The notes under the pieces were generated by a model. It saw only the letters and a list, made by a program, of their open reading frames with translations, was not told the origin of the DNA and did no database searches. Positions 7,612 through 16,480 of a stretch of 64,000 bases of DNA are shown one piece after another. This stretch comes from Bacillota bacterium (lineage in GTDB: Bacteria > Bacillota > Bacilli > Paenibacillales > NBRC-103111): assembly GCA_023386955.1 (NCBI GenBank), contig JAEWIS010000031.1:124001-188000 (forward strand), in the 5' to 3' direction. Every line of letters starts with the position of its first letter. Within the stretch, counting starts at the first letter, position 1. The position numbers and the translations under genes were made by a program.

Positions 7612-9843
7612 CTAATCCAACCGTACCAACCCCTGCACCGGATCAATAGCGAAGCTTCGGCTGAAGCTGGAGGCCCCAGGGACTCCCGCCTCCACTTGCA
7701 CAACCAGCCCTGCTCCGTCCCGTACCATTGTGGAGAGCCGAAGCGGCTCCCCTCCGGCCCGGTACACAGCCACAAACTCTGCAGCCGTTCCCTTCTGCCG
7801 CATCAGTAGTCCGCCAATGCTCTGGCTGGGGTCCTCGGCAATACCGGGTGTACGGATGTGGAACAGCTCCGCTTCCGGCGGTTGCAGCAGTGCAGCCTGA
7901 ACCCTAAAGCCGCCGCCCGATACACCCGCACCGTTCATGAGCCACGCCGCCGACTGGGCCGCAGACAAGGTGCTGCTCCGGCAGGCCAACAGCTCCACAT
8001 GGGCATACCCGTCCTCCGTACCGGCCGCCCGGGGCTCAATCGCAGTCCAGCTCTCCTCCTGAGGCAAAACAAGATCGGCGGACGGATGCATCCACCAGTC
8101 TACCGCCTCCACACCCTCCGTCTCCACGCGAAACCAGTCCACCAGGACCTCCCCGTCCAAAAGAAGATGGCGTTCCAGCACAGCGCCCGGATACGCGCCT
8201 TCCGAACGGAGCCGGATGCAGGTTCCGCGCTCATCGTCCCGGAACAGGGTGCATGCAGACGTATGGGGGGCCTGTGAGCGGCCGCCAATGCTCACCGTGT
8301 TGTGGCTGGCGGTGGTCGCATACCAGCCGAGGCGCAGAGCGGAGCCGTAGGGCACGGTGCCCAGCTCCGGCGCCACTTCCCCCAGCCGGTGCGTGATGGA
8401 CACATGCAGCTTGTCAAAATGCCCATGTGAGCCTCCATGCTCGCCGAAGTCCGTTTGAACGGACAAGGGGTTTCCTTTGTGCCGCAGGACGGCAAAGCCG
8501 GATTCCTCCAGCAGCAGGGACCGGCGCTCTTGACCGGCAGAGGCTGCAAACAGCTCTGCCTCGGACACCTCTCCTGCCTCGTTTTGCCGCGCCATCTCCG
8601 GCACCGCTTCAACCTCGCTCTGCCGCTCTCTCCCCGGCACCGTAGCCTCCTGGCTCTTCAGCAGGTCTGCTTCTGTAACCAGGCCGTTGCCGTACAGCAA
8701 CGCCTCCAGACCGCCCCGCTTTTCCGCCCCAAACATATAGCAGTAGCTGTGGGCCAATACCGGCAACAGATCCCGGTTCCCGTATACGGATAAACCGGCC
8801 TCGAACACTTCAACGATTTCCCGCGCAAAAGGAACGCGGTTATATGGGCCATCATGCAGCGCAGGCAGCTGCCCCGAATCACTTGCCAGCTCCGCCAGCA
8901 CCTGCAGCATACCCTGGAGCGACTGGCCCGCCTCTCCCTTGGCGCCATACAGATCCACGCCGAAGCGCAAACACATCTCGGCGGCTATCAGATAAGCCCG
9001 CAGCACGAACACATGGTAATAGGTGCTGCCCTCGAATTCGAAACCGTCGGGCTTTACGCCGATGGACAAATGGTGATAAAAGCCGCCCGGCCCGTCCAGC
9101 AGGCTCTGGAGCTTGGACCGCTCCGCCCCTTTGGCGGCGTATACGCAGGCCAGGCTGGCATTGAGCCAGGCCGTATAATTGTTTTCCGCATTCTTCTTCT
9201 CATGGATGAGAATGTGGCGGTACTGCTCCATGCTGCTCTCCAGCATGGTGAAGAAGGTCTGCAGCGCCGCTTCATCCGCGGGATCAAATTCCACTCCGCA
9301 GTCCTTCAGCAGCAAATATGCCCGGATCAAGGTAGTGGACCAGATGGCCTCCGTCAAGGCTTGATGGAAGGCTCTGCCCTTCAGCATCCAGGGCTGGGCC
9401 TCGGGATGGACGGGATAATGCGGGAACTGGCGGGCATACCCGGCCAGGATTTCCCGGGCTGTCTCTGCGCACCATTCCTCACCGTCGGCCGCGTATACCG
9501 CTGCCGCCTGCAGGGCGTATCGGGCCATGATCTGGTGCCGGAATACCAGCCAGGCCCCCCGGTACGGCTCCCCCTCCAGCACACAGCCGTGGGGGCAGCG
9601 GAATTGGACGGCGTCCTCCTCCATGGGGTCAAACAGCAGCTCCGCATGATGCTCGGGGCACACATACTGGTGCCACCAGCCGCCGGGCTCCAGAGGCAGC
9701 CGGATCTCCCGGGGGAGCGGCTGTCCGCCCCCTTCCGGTTGTCCCTCCGTTCTGCCCCGCCACTGCGCCAGCTCCGCCTTCAGCTCATCGGCTGCTTGAC
9801 GGGCCCAGCCCCATGCTGCGGTTTTGTCTCGGATGGTTTTCAT
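7612..9843 (-). CDS. Heparinase II/III-family exo-oligosaccharide lyase (PL15/PL17-like)
   Basis: 743 residues, no signal peptide. The alpha/alpha-barrel half contains 'NNYTAWLNASLACVYAAKG' and 'GFEFEGSTYYHVF'. The beta-sandwich half contains 'GGSHGHFDKLHVSI' and 'TASHNTVSIGG'. These Asn/His/Tyr positions are the kind used by oligo-alginate lyases such as Atu3025 (established for PL15). A cytoplasmic enzyme of this kind would release unsaturated uronate monomers from imported oligosaccharides. The start codon overlaps the SDR stop by 4 nt (ATGA, 9840-9843), indicating translational coupling. An acidic Glu/Ala-rich insert near residues 400-430 (between 'LLKSQEATV' and 'ELFAASAG') is unusual. 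Confidence 0.82.
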   Translation of the reverse strand: MKTIRDKTAAWGWARQAADELKAELAQWRGRTEGQPEGGGQPLPREIRLPLEPGGWWHQYVCPEHHAELLFDPMEEDAVQFRCPHGCVLEGEPYRGAWLVFRHQIMARYALQAAAVYAADGEEWCAETAREILAGYARQFPHYPVHPEAQPWMLKGRAFHQALTEAIWSTTLIRAYLLLKDCGVEFDPADEAALQTFFTMLESSMEQYRHILIHEKKNAENNYTAWLNASLACVYAAKGAERSKLQSLLDGPGGFYHHLSIGVKPDGFEFEGSTYYHVFVLRAYLIAAEMCLRFGVDLYGAKGEAGQSLQGMLQVLAELASDSGQLPALHDGPYNRVPFAREIVEVFEAGLSVYGNRDLLPVLAHSYCYMFGAEKRGGLEALLYGNGLVTEADLLKSQEATVPGRERQSEVEAVPEMARQNEAGEVSEAELFAASAGQERRSLLLEESGFAVLRHKGNPLSVQTDFGEHGGSHGHFDKLHVSITHRLGEVAPELGTVPYGSALRLGWYATTASHNTVSIGGRSQAPHTSACTLFRDDERGTCIRLRSEGAYPGAVLERHLLLDGEVLVDWFRVETEGVEAVDWWMHPSADLVLPQEESWTAIEPRAAGTEDGYAHVELLACRSSTLSAAQSAAWLMNGAGVSGGGFRVQAALLQPPEAELFHIRTPGIAEDPSQSIGGLLMRQKGTAAEFVAVYRAGGEPLRLSTMVRDGAGLVVQVEAGVPGASSFSRSFAIDPVQGLVRLD

Positions 9844-10601
9844 CGCATGAACAACCCTCCGTTGATCTCAATGGTTTCCCCGGTCAGGTAATCCGCCAGC
9901 TCCGACGCCAGGAACAGAGTAACCCGTCCCACATCCTGCGGTGCGCCTTCCCGTCCCAGCGGAATCTTGGCAATGGTTGCCTGCCGTGCAGCATCTGCAG
10001 TAAAGGTGGCGTGGAAGGCGGTTTGGCCGATGAAGCCCGGGGAAATAGCGTTGACATTAATGCCGTGTGGGGCCAGCTCCTTGGCCAGACCCTTGGAATA
10101 GGACCATACGGCTGCTTTGCTGGCTGCATAGATGGATGCGCCGGGGCCGCCGCCGTCATGGGCTGCCAGGGATGCCACGTTGATGATTTTGCCGGCCTTC
10201 TTGGCGATCATACCCGCGGCCACGGCCTTGCAGGCAAACACGCAGGATTTGAAGTTGACATCCATTACCTTGTTGTAATGCTCCTCATCCATCTCCGCAT
10301 TGGGCACCCGTTTGATCATACCCCCTGCGTTGTTCACCAGAATATCCACGGTTCCGCCAAAATGAGCCTCAATTTCCTTCACCATTTGGTCCAGCTCTGC
10401 AGGACTGGTGGCATCCGCCTTGAAGGCATGGGCTTCGCCGCCTGCCTGGCGGATGGCTTCAACAGCCTCAACCGGGTCACCGTACAAGTAGTTAATGGCC
10501 ACCTTGGCGCCGGAAGCAGCCAGAGTTTCGGCAATTTGGCGTCCCAAACCTGCGTTGGAACCGGTTACGAGTGCGATTTTACCTGTCAGATCGATATGCA
10601 T
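9840..10601 (-). CDS. SDR-family oxidoreductase, candidate unsaturated-uronate (DEH) reductase
   Basis: 253-residue classical short-chain dehydrogenase. Cofactor loop TGSNAGLGRQIA (residues 13-24), NNAGG, catalytic Ser in 'NVASLAAHDG', and YAASK active site. Annotation pipelines would probably call it 3-oxoacyl-ACP reductase-like. Because its stop overlaps the start of a PL15-like lyase by 4 nt, I infer a role on the lyase product: reduction of 4-deoxy-L-erythro-5-hexoseulose uronate to 2-keto-3-deoxygluconate, as done by the SDR A1-R in Sphingomonas alginate catabolism (known). AGGAGG lies upstream of the ATG at 10601. The SDR fold is certain; the substrate is not. Confidence 0.82.
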   Translation of the reverse strand: MHIDLTGKIALVTGSNAGLGRQIAETLAASGAKVAINYLYGDPVEAVEAIRQAGGEAHAFKADATSPAELDQMVKEIEAHFGGTVDILVNNAGGMIKRVPNAEMDEEHYNKVMDVNFKSCVFACKAVAAGMIAKKAGKIINVASLAAHDGGGPGASIYAASKAAVWSYSKGLAKELAPHGINVNAISPGFIGQTAFHATFTADAARQATIAKIPLGREGAPQDVGRVTLFLASELADYLTGETIEINGGLFMR

Positions 10602-10640
10602 ATGGATGAATCCTCCTAATAGTAGTTTGGTTGTTTTTTC

Positions 10641-10823
10641 TAACGGCGGTCACAGCCGCTATTCCCCCTCAAACGGGGGACTGCCATTTCTAACGGCGGC
10701 CAGAGACGCTATTTCCGCTGCAGGAGCTCATTTTGGAGCATATTCCGTGAAATAAGAGCGCTCACTTCCGTTACAATTTCAAAAAGCCGGTTTTGAGCCA
10801 AATAGCGGCGCTCGCTTCCGTTA
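10641..10823. repeat. Four-unit repeat cassette, TAACGG type (copy 3)
   Basis: Direct units start at 10641 and 10691 (TAACGGCGG...CGCTATT). Inverted units end at 10773 and 10823 (reverse complements TAACGGAAGTGAGCGCTCTTATTT-like). Spacing is 50/50 and the span is 183 nt. Spacers contain CCCCC/GGGGG and CAAAA/TTTTG mini-hairpins. It lies between the histidine kinase stop and the SDR start. From 10824 to 11067 I see only GC-rich non-coding sequence. Confidence 0.9.
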
Positions 10824-11067
10824 GAGCTGGGGGGAGCTGCGCGGGTAATCATCACGGGAAAGCTGCTGGTAGTTTACCGGAGTTCGCTCAGAGTCCCACC
10901 GGGTGCTCCACTTGGACAGCTCCCCCGGAGTCCACCCCGACCAGTCGCCCGGGGTTCCTGCCTGGAGCCCAGCTTGACGCACCCGCCCTTAAGCATCGCC
11001 TCTCGCATCCTTCGCGCCCAGTCCCTCGCCTGCCCTGCAGGGCTTCCCCTCAGCCCCTCCCCGCTCC

Positions 11068-12912
11068 CTACTTCCGCTCCGCCAGCTGGCTGTTGCGCCG
11101 CTCCGCGGGCATGGACAGGGTCATCCGTGTCCCTTCCCCTTGGCGGCTTTGCACGCTGAGCCCATACTCCTCGCCGAACACCATCTGGATCCGGCGGTGT
11201 ACGTTCATGAGCCCGATGCCGCCCCGGTGGTACAGGGAGTCGTCCTCCACTCCGGCCAACTGGTTCAGCTTCAGCTTCTCCCGGAGCCGGTCCAGCCGCT
11301 CCGGGGAGATGCCCACGCCGTTGTCCTCTACCATCACCAGGAACCGGCCGTCCTCAATCCGGGCATCGATGCGAATGGCATGATGGGCCTCGATTCCCCC
11401 GGGGAAGGCATGCTGGAAGATATTCTCGATTAGGGGCTGCAGCGTAAGCCGCACCGTTTTCTCCAGCAATAGCCCCGGCGGGATCACCACATCAATTTCG
11501 AACTCACGGTCGATGCGGTGCTTGAGAATGGTCATGTAGCTCAGGACATGGCGCAACTCGTTGGCGATGGTGATTTCCTCCAGATTGGTCTGGATGGAAT
11601 AACGGAGCATAAAGGCCATAGCCTCCACCATTTCGGTAATTTCGTCGGAATCCTGGATCACCGCGTAGCTCTTGATGGTTTCCAGCGTGTTATACAAAAA
11701 ATGCGGATTAATCTGCAGCTGCAAGGCCTGAAATTCCGCCTGCTGCCGCTCCAGCCGGGTTTCCTGAAGCTCCAGCGCCGCTTTTTGGGTGGTGAGCTCC
11801 GCTTCATACACCCGCTCAATCATCTGCGACAGGCGGCTGACCATAAGGTTATAGCTGCGCATCAGCCCGCCCAGCTCATCCTGGCGGTCATCGATGTCCA
11901 GACGCTGCCAGTTTCCTTTTTCCGTCTCCCGCATCCCTTCCTTCAACACCCGGATGGGCCGGGTAATGGATTGGCCGAAGCGGGTAGCCAGAAGCAGGGT
12001 TCCCGCCAGAGTCAGCACTCCAACAAGGATAGTGGTGGTGCGGATGGTGGCGATGGGCTCCCGGAGCTCACTGACCGGCATAGTCACAACCAGCTGCCAG
12101 TTGGAGTAGTCGGACTTCCGGGAGACGAACAGGTAATCCTTGCCCTCTACCCCCTCAATGTAGGAGGTATTGGGATGGGCCGCCACATTGGCCAAGAGCT
12201 CGGCCGGCAGCGTTTTGCCCGTAGCGGTGGGCTGGTACAAGGGTTTGCCGAATTCGTCCAGGATAAAGAAGAAGCCTCCCTGCCCCAAATCCAGCGGCTC
12301 CCAGATCCGGGCCAGCTCCTGGGCCTTGAACTCAATGGCCAATATCCCGTTGGGGCGGTACGAGGATACGCCGCGGATCTGCCGCACCATACTGATGATG
12401 CCGGCGTTGGGGACATTTTGCACATTGGTGTTGAGAATGGCGATTCTCCCGCTCTCCGGGGTCTGGGACGCCAGGGTCCGGTACCGCTCCTCCGCATTGA
12501 ACTGGGTGCTGTACGCCTGATTGGCGTTGTCGTCGCTGACCGCCTTGCCGCTTTCATTAATGATGTACATCAAGCTGATCTGCGGGTACAGAATAAACAA
12601 CGAGCGAAAGAGGTACTTCTGAATGTCATTGGTGTATTGGTAATAGGAATAGCTGTCCTCCGGGTCCATGTCCAGAAACTGCTTCACCTGGTAATAGGAC
12701 AGGATGGAATCGCTGGCCTTTTCATAATTTTGCAGGTACAAATCCGTCTGGTAGGAGGCACTGCGGATCACCTGGGCAATGGTCCGTTCCGTGGACCGGT
12801 CCAAGGCGCTGGAGGCCTGGAAGTACGAGATGAAACCCACCATGGACAAGGACAGCACGATCACCGTCAGAAAAGAGACGAACAGCTTGGTGGAAAGGCT
12901 TTTGCGCAGCAT
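11068..12912 (-). CDS. Sensor histidine kinase, YesM-like
   Basis: 614-residue membrane sensor kinase. Transmembrane helix 1 lies near residues 9-30, an extracellular dCache-like sensor region spans about 32-290, helix 2 lies near 295-315, then comes HAMP ('ITRPIRVLKEGM'). A coiled linker leads to the His_kinase domain with 'INPHFLYNTLETIKSYA' (phospho-His about residue 405), followed by an HATPase ('VEDNGVGISPERL', 'GGIGLMNVHRRI'). YesM-type kinases sense extracellular carbohydrate signals, often through an ABC binding protein (known for the family). The start overlaps the response regulator stop by 1 nt (TAATG). Confidence 0.92.
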   Translation of the reverse strand: MLRKSLSTKLFVSFLTVIVLSLSMVGFISYFQASSALDRSTERTIAQVIRSASYQTDLYLQNYEKASDSILSYYQVKQFLDMDPEDSYSYYQYTNDIQKYLFRSLFILYPQISLMYIINESGKAVSDDNANQAYSTQFNAEERYRTLASQTPESGRIAILNTNVQNVPNAGIISMVRQIRGVSSYRPNGILAIEFKAQELARIWEPLDLGQGGFFFILDEFGKPLYQPTATGKTLPAELLANVAAHPNTSYIEGVEGKDYLFVSRKSDYSNWQLVVTMPVSELREPIATIRTTTILVGVLTLAGTLLLATRFGQSITRPIRVLKEGMRETEKGNWQRLDIDDRQDELGGLMRSYNLMVSRLSQMIERVYEAELTTQKAALELQETRLERQQAEFQALQLQINPHFLYNTLETIKSYAVIQDSDEITEMVEAMAFMLRYSIQTNLEEITIANELRHVLSYMTILKHRIDREFEIDVVIPPGLLLEKTVRLTLQPLIENIFQHAFPGGIEAHHAIRIDARIEDGRFLVMVEDNGVGISPERLDRLREKLKLNQLAGVEDDSLYHRGGIGLMNVHRRIQMVFGEEYGLSVQSRQGEGTRMTLSMPAERRNSQLAERK

Positions 12913-13943
12913 TATTCAATCCCCAGCTGACTGCGGTATTCTGACGGGGACAGGCCGGTATATTTCTTGAAGGTTTTGGTGAAATGGGGGTGATCCGCAT
13001 AGCCCACCTCAAAGGAAATATCCGTAATCCTGTAATGGGACTGCCCCAGCAGCTTCTTGGCCCGCTCCATCCTGCGGCTGATCCGGTAGTGGACGAAGGT
13101 TTCCCCTGTCACCTGCTTGAACAGCTGGCTGAAATATGACGGATTCAGACCCAGCAGCTCGGCAACCTCCTCCAGAGAAATTTCCCGGGCCAGATTCTCC
13201 TCCATAAACGCCTTGGCTTCCTCCACCGGGTCCTTGGCCTTGCCCTTGCGCTTCACCCGCAGCTCCTGGAGAATGTCCCGCACCGCCTGGGCGAACCTGG
13301 CGAATAATTCCGCAGGGGAAGCCGTATCCGGCAGCCCAAGCACACTTTGGGCAGGGTTGACGGAGCTGGCGAGGAGCCGCCGGATCAACAGCGTATAACC
13401 CTCCTCCAGCAGCTCTTTGTGCTGGCTGCGGCTCATTTTGCGCCGGAGCACCTCCTGCTCCCATTCCTGGAGCACCGACTGCAGCTTCTCCTGCTCCAGG
13501 TTCCACACCGCATCATGCAGCCGCTCCACCCAGCCGTCCAGCTTGGCAACGGCTACGAAGCCGGCGGGCTCATTGGCCGCCTCCTCCAGCTTGGCAATGG
13601 TTTTCTGCAGCTCCGCCCGGCCTACCGGCTTCAGGAGGTACTCCTTCACCCCATAGGAAACGCATTGGCGGGCATACTCGAAATCCCCGTAGCCGGAAAC
13701 CACAACCACCTGAGTCTCACAGTCCATGCCGGAAAGCCGCCGGCACAGCTCTAAACCGTCCATGCGGGGCATCCGGATATCGGTGAACAAATAATCGGGC
13801 TGATCCTCCATCATGAGAGCCAGCGCTTCCTCTCCGTCCGCGGCCAGGCGGATATCCGCCGTTGGCCCGATAATCTGCCGGACCATAACGGAAAGACCTT
13901 TTCGGATTACTGGCTCGTCATCCACAATGACGATTTTTCTCAT
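12912..13943 (-). CDS. AraC-type response regulator, YesN-like
   Basis: 343 residues. The start at 13943 is chosen because the receiver domain begins there (MRKIVIVDDEPVIRKGL) and AAGGGGG precedes it; a 30-residue upstream extension has no family match. The receiver (residues 1-120) has the phospho-acceptor Asp in 'LFTDIRMPRMDGL' and the conserved Lys in 'YLLKPV'. The C-terminal AraC HTH (about 245-343) includes 'LAREISLEEVAELLGLN' and 'SFEVGYADHPHFTKTFKKY'. It pairs with the downstream kinase and probably activates the transporter and lyase genes around it. Confidence 0.92.
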   Translation of the reverse strand: MRKIVIVDDEPVIRKGLSVMVRQIIGPTADIRLAADGEEALALMMEDQPDYLFTDIRMPRMDGLELCRRLSGMDCETQVVVVSGYGDFEYARQCVSYGVKEYLLKPVGRAELQKTIAKLEEAANEPAGFVAVAKLDGWVERLHDAVWNLEQEKLQSVLQEWEQEVLRRKMSRSQHKELLEEGYTLLIRRLLASSVNPAQSVLGLPDTASPAELFARFAQAVRDILQELRVKRKGKAKDPVEEAKAFMEENLAREISLEEVAELLGLNPSYFSQLFKQVTGETFVHYRISRRMERAKKLLGQSHYRITDISFEVGYADHPHFTKTFKKYTGLSPSEYRSQLGIE

Positions 13944-14091
13944 GCTGGAAGCCCCCTTTTGCTGTGTCCGGTCTAGTCTGCTGAAACGCCTGTCCAAGAA
14001 GAAATTCCCAATAGCGGCGCGGCTTTCGGCCAAACAGACCGGCTCATGCTCCGAACGTGCACATGTGTTTTATTGTACCACAATCGGGCAA

Positions 14092-14973
14092 TCAGGATTT
14101 TACGGAGCCTACCATCATCCCCTGTACAAAATGCCGCTGCAGGAAAGGATACACCATGATAATGGGAAGCGTGGCGATAATGATGACCGCCATTTTGATC
14201 CCCTCCGGAGAGGTGTGGGCCAGGGCGCTGAAGGCCGAGGAAGCGGGGTCGATGCTGATGTCATCGCTCTCAAACAGCTTCTTCAGCTTCACCTGCAGGG
14301 GCCATAAGGACGGCTTATTGATGTAATACAGGGCATTCATGTATGCATTCCAGTGTCCGACCGCGTAGAAAATTCCCAGGGAAGCCATAACCGGCTTGGA
14401 CAAAGGCAGCACGATGCTGTAGATAATCCGCAGCTCGCCGCAGCCGTCGATCCGGGATGCATCGATAAGCTCGGACGGGATCTGCATGAAAAAGCTGCGC
14501 ATCACGAAGAAGTTAAAGGCACTGATGGCGCCGGGAATCATCAACGCCCACAGGGTGTTCATCAGACCCACATTTTTGATCAGGATAAAGTTAGGAATCA
14601 GGGGTGCGGTGAATACCATGGTGAACAGCACCATCAGCACAATGTACTTGCGGCCCACAAATTCGGGGCGGGATACCGGATAGGCCAAGGAAGAAGTGGC
14701 CGCCAGGTTGATTAATGTGCCCATCAGGGTAATGTAGACCGACACGCCGAAGGCCCGCCAGATGGATTGGTCGCTGAACACGTATTCATAGTTGATCATG
14801 GTGAATTCCTTGGGCCACAGGCCTACCCGGCCGTTAATAATGGCGTCGGAGGTGCTGAAGGACTGGGCGATAACGTTCAGGAACGGCAGGAACATCGCCA
14901 TGGCAATCAGCGTCAGCAGCACCAGGTTGAAGATATTGAAGATATTTTGTCCGCGGGTATAACGCGCTCTCAT
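14092..14973 (-). CDS. Carbohydrate ABC transporter permease, LplC/YtcP-like
   Basis: 293-residue inner-membrane permease with six predicted helices. The EAA loop that contacts the ATPase reads 'ELIDASRIDGCGELRIIYSI' followed by 'VLPLSKPVM' (about residues 186-214). GGAGGTG lies 6 nt before the ATG at 14973. It forms the heteromeric channel with the LplB-like permease just upstream (54-nt gap). No ATPase is encoded nearby, as is usual for this subfamily, which shares MsmX-type ATPases (known). Confidence 0.92.
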   Translation of the reverse strand: MRARYTRGQNIFNIFNLVLLTLIAMAMFLPFLNVIAQSFSTSDAIINGRVGLWPKEFTMINYEYVFSDQSIWRAFGVSVYITLMGTLINLAATSSLAYPVSRPEFVGRKYIVLMVLFTMVFTAPLIPNFILIKNVGLMNTLWALMIPGAISAFNFFVMRSFFMQIPSELIDASRIDGCGELRIIYSIVLPLSKPVMASLGIFYAVGHWNAYMNALYYINKPSLWPLQVKLKKLFESDDISIDPASSAFSALAHTSPEGIKMAVIIIATLPIIMVYPFLQRHFVQGMMVGSVKS

Positions 14974-15027
14974 TGTTCACACCTCCTAAGGGCTTTCCGC
15001 CAGGAAAGCCGGCATCGTAAGCATAGA

Positions 15028-15984
15028 CTAATACAGGGATTCGCCGGTGGTTTTTTTGCTCAGGAAGTTCCCGATGAACACCAGCATCAGCCCCACCACG
15101 GACTTGAACAGCCCGACGGCAGTGGTATAGCTGTATTGCTGGGACAAGAGGCCTGCCTTGTAGATGTAGGTGTCGAGGATTTCACCGTTGCCTGTATTCA
15201 GCGCATTCAGGAATACCCATACCCGCTCAAAGCCCAAATCCAGGAACTTGCCGATATGCAGCAGGAACAGGATCATGATGGTGGGGATCAAGGACGGCAG
15301 CGTAATGGCCATGGTTTGCTTCCAGCGTCCCGCTCCGTCCACCTCGGCGGCTTCGTACAAATCGGGGTTGATGCCCGCCAGCGCCGCCAGATAAATAATG
15401 GTGCCGTAGCCCGAGTCCCGCCAGATGCCGGAGCCGATGAGCACGGTGCGGATGTAGGAATTTTCACCAAGGAAGTAGATCGGCTCGAAGCCCATCCATT
15501 CAAGCACATGGTTCACGATGCCTGTAGACGGAGACAGAATGCCCAAAGCGATACCGCTGATAATAACCCAGGACAGGAAGTGGGGCATGTAAACCACGGT
15601 TTGCAGCACCCGTTTGTACACCACCAGCCGGATTTCGTTCAAGAGCAGGGCCAGAATAATCGGCGCCGGGAAGGCAAATACCAGGTCGTACAATCCCAGC
15701 AGAATCGTATTGGTCAGGATCCGCAGGAAGTCCTGGTACTGGAACATGGTCTTGAAATGCTCCAGCCCGACCCATTCACTGCCGGTAAAACCCTTGAAGA
15801 TGTTGTAGTTCTGAAACGCAATGACCGACCCGGCCAGCGGCACATATTTGAAGATGATGAAATAGATGATCCCGGGCAAGGCAATCAGGTACAAGGTTCT
15901 GTATTTCCACATGTATGTGAAAAGAGAATGTTTGGTCGCCGTCTTGTAGCTTACCCGATCCGCGGCTGTTACTTTAGCAGCCAT
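15028..15984 (-). CDS. Carbohydrate ABC transporter permease, LplB-like
   Basis: 318-residue permease with a polar N-terminal tail and six helices. The EAA motif is 'LYEAAEVDGAGRWKQTMAIT' followed by 'LPSLIP' (about residues 205-231). AGGGAGGAAA precedes the ATG. It is the first gene of the polysaccharide cluster apart from a small tautomerase and is followed by its partner permease. Together with the lipoprotein at 3222 it probably imports oligosaccharides for the cytoplasmic lyases. Confidence 0.92.
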   Translation of the reverse strand: MAAKVTAADRVSYKTATKHSLFTYMWKYRTLYLIALPGIIYFIIFKYVPLAGSVIAFQNYNIFKGFTGSEWVGLEHFKTMFQYQDFLRILTNTILLGLYDLVFAFPAPIILALLLNEIRLVVYKRVLQTVVYMPHFLSWVIISGIALGILSPSTGIVNHVLEWMGFEPIYFLGENSYIRTVLIGSGIWRDSGYGTIIYLAALAGINPDLYEAAEVDGAGRWKQTMAITLPSLIPTIMILFLLHIGKFLDLGFERVWVFLNALNTGNGEILDTYIYKAGLLSQQYSYTTAVGLFKSVVGLMLVFIGNFLSKKTTGESLY

Positions 15985-16063
15985 ATTCCGTTTCCTCCCT
16001 AGAGTTTTGCGTTAGGGCGTGTATGAAAACTCACCCTAGCAAAACCAGCATCGTAAGTGTAAC

Positions 16064-16243
16064 CTACGTTTTTCGCAAATTCGCCGGGGCGTTATCGTCC
16101 AGCGGAATTTCGTTGAATTCGATGGTAATGTATTGCTCCTCCCGTTGGATAATCCGGGACAGCTCCTTGGTAAAAACGGTTACGATTTCCTCCTTTTGCT
16201 CGGGGGTGCGCCCTTCATACATCTTGATGGTAATATGAGGCAT
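16064..16243 (-). CDS. 4-oxalocrotonate tautomerase family protein
   Basis: 59 residues, missed by simple length cut-offs. After Met removal the N-terminus is Pro (MPHITIKMYEGRTPEQKEEI), the catalytic Pro1 of the tautomerase superfamily. The beta-alpha-beta pattern and length (about 60) match the 4-OT family. AAGGAGGGA lies upstream of the ATG at 16243. It precedes the lplB-like gene by 79 nt on the same strand, so it may belong to the cluster; a role in tautomerising an unsaturated uronate product is possible but speculative. Confidence 0.8.
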   Translation of the reverse strand: MPHITIKMYEGRTPEQKEEIVTVFTKELSRIIQREEQYITIEFNEIPLDDNAPANLRKT

Positions 16244-16480
16244 CCCATTCCCTCCTTCCCTTTAGTTAAGTCACTGAATCTGCCTTTATCGTACCGTGAT
16301 TCCGCCAATCCCAAAATGGAGTCCCTGTGAGTCGGTTTGTGTTTTTTTTAGGTGCGGACAAGCTGAAGACCGTCGTATTTCCGGCACCCGATAGAACGCT
16401 ATAAAAAAACTGTCGTTTGTATTTACATAGACATTATGATAAATTGTTTATGTAATTATAGACGAAATGAGGTTTTGTTT

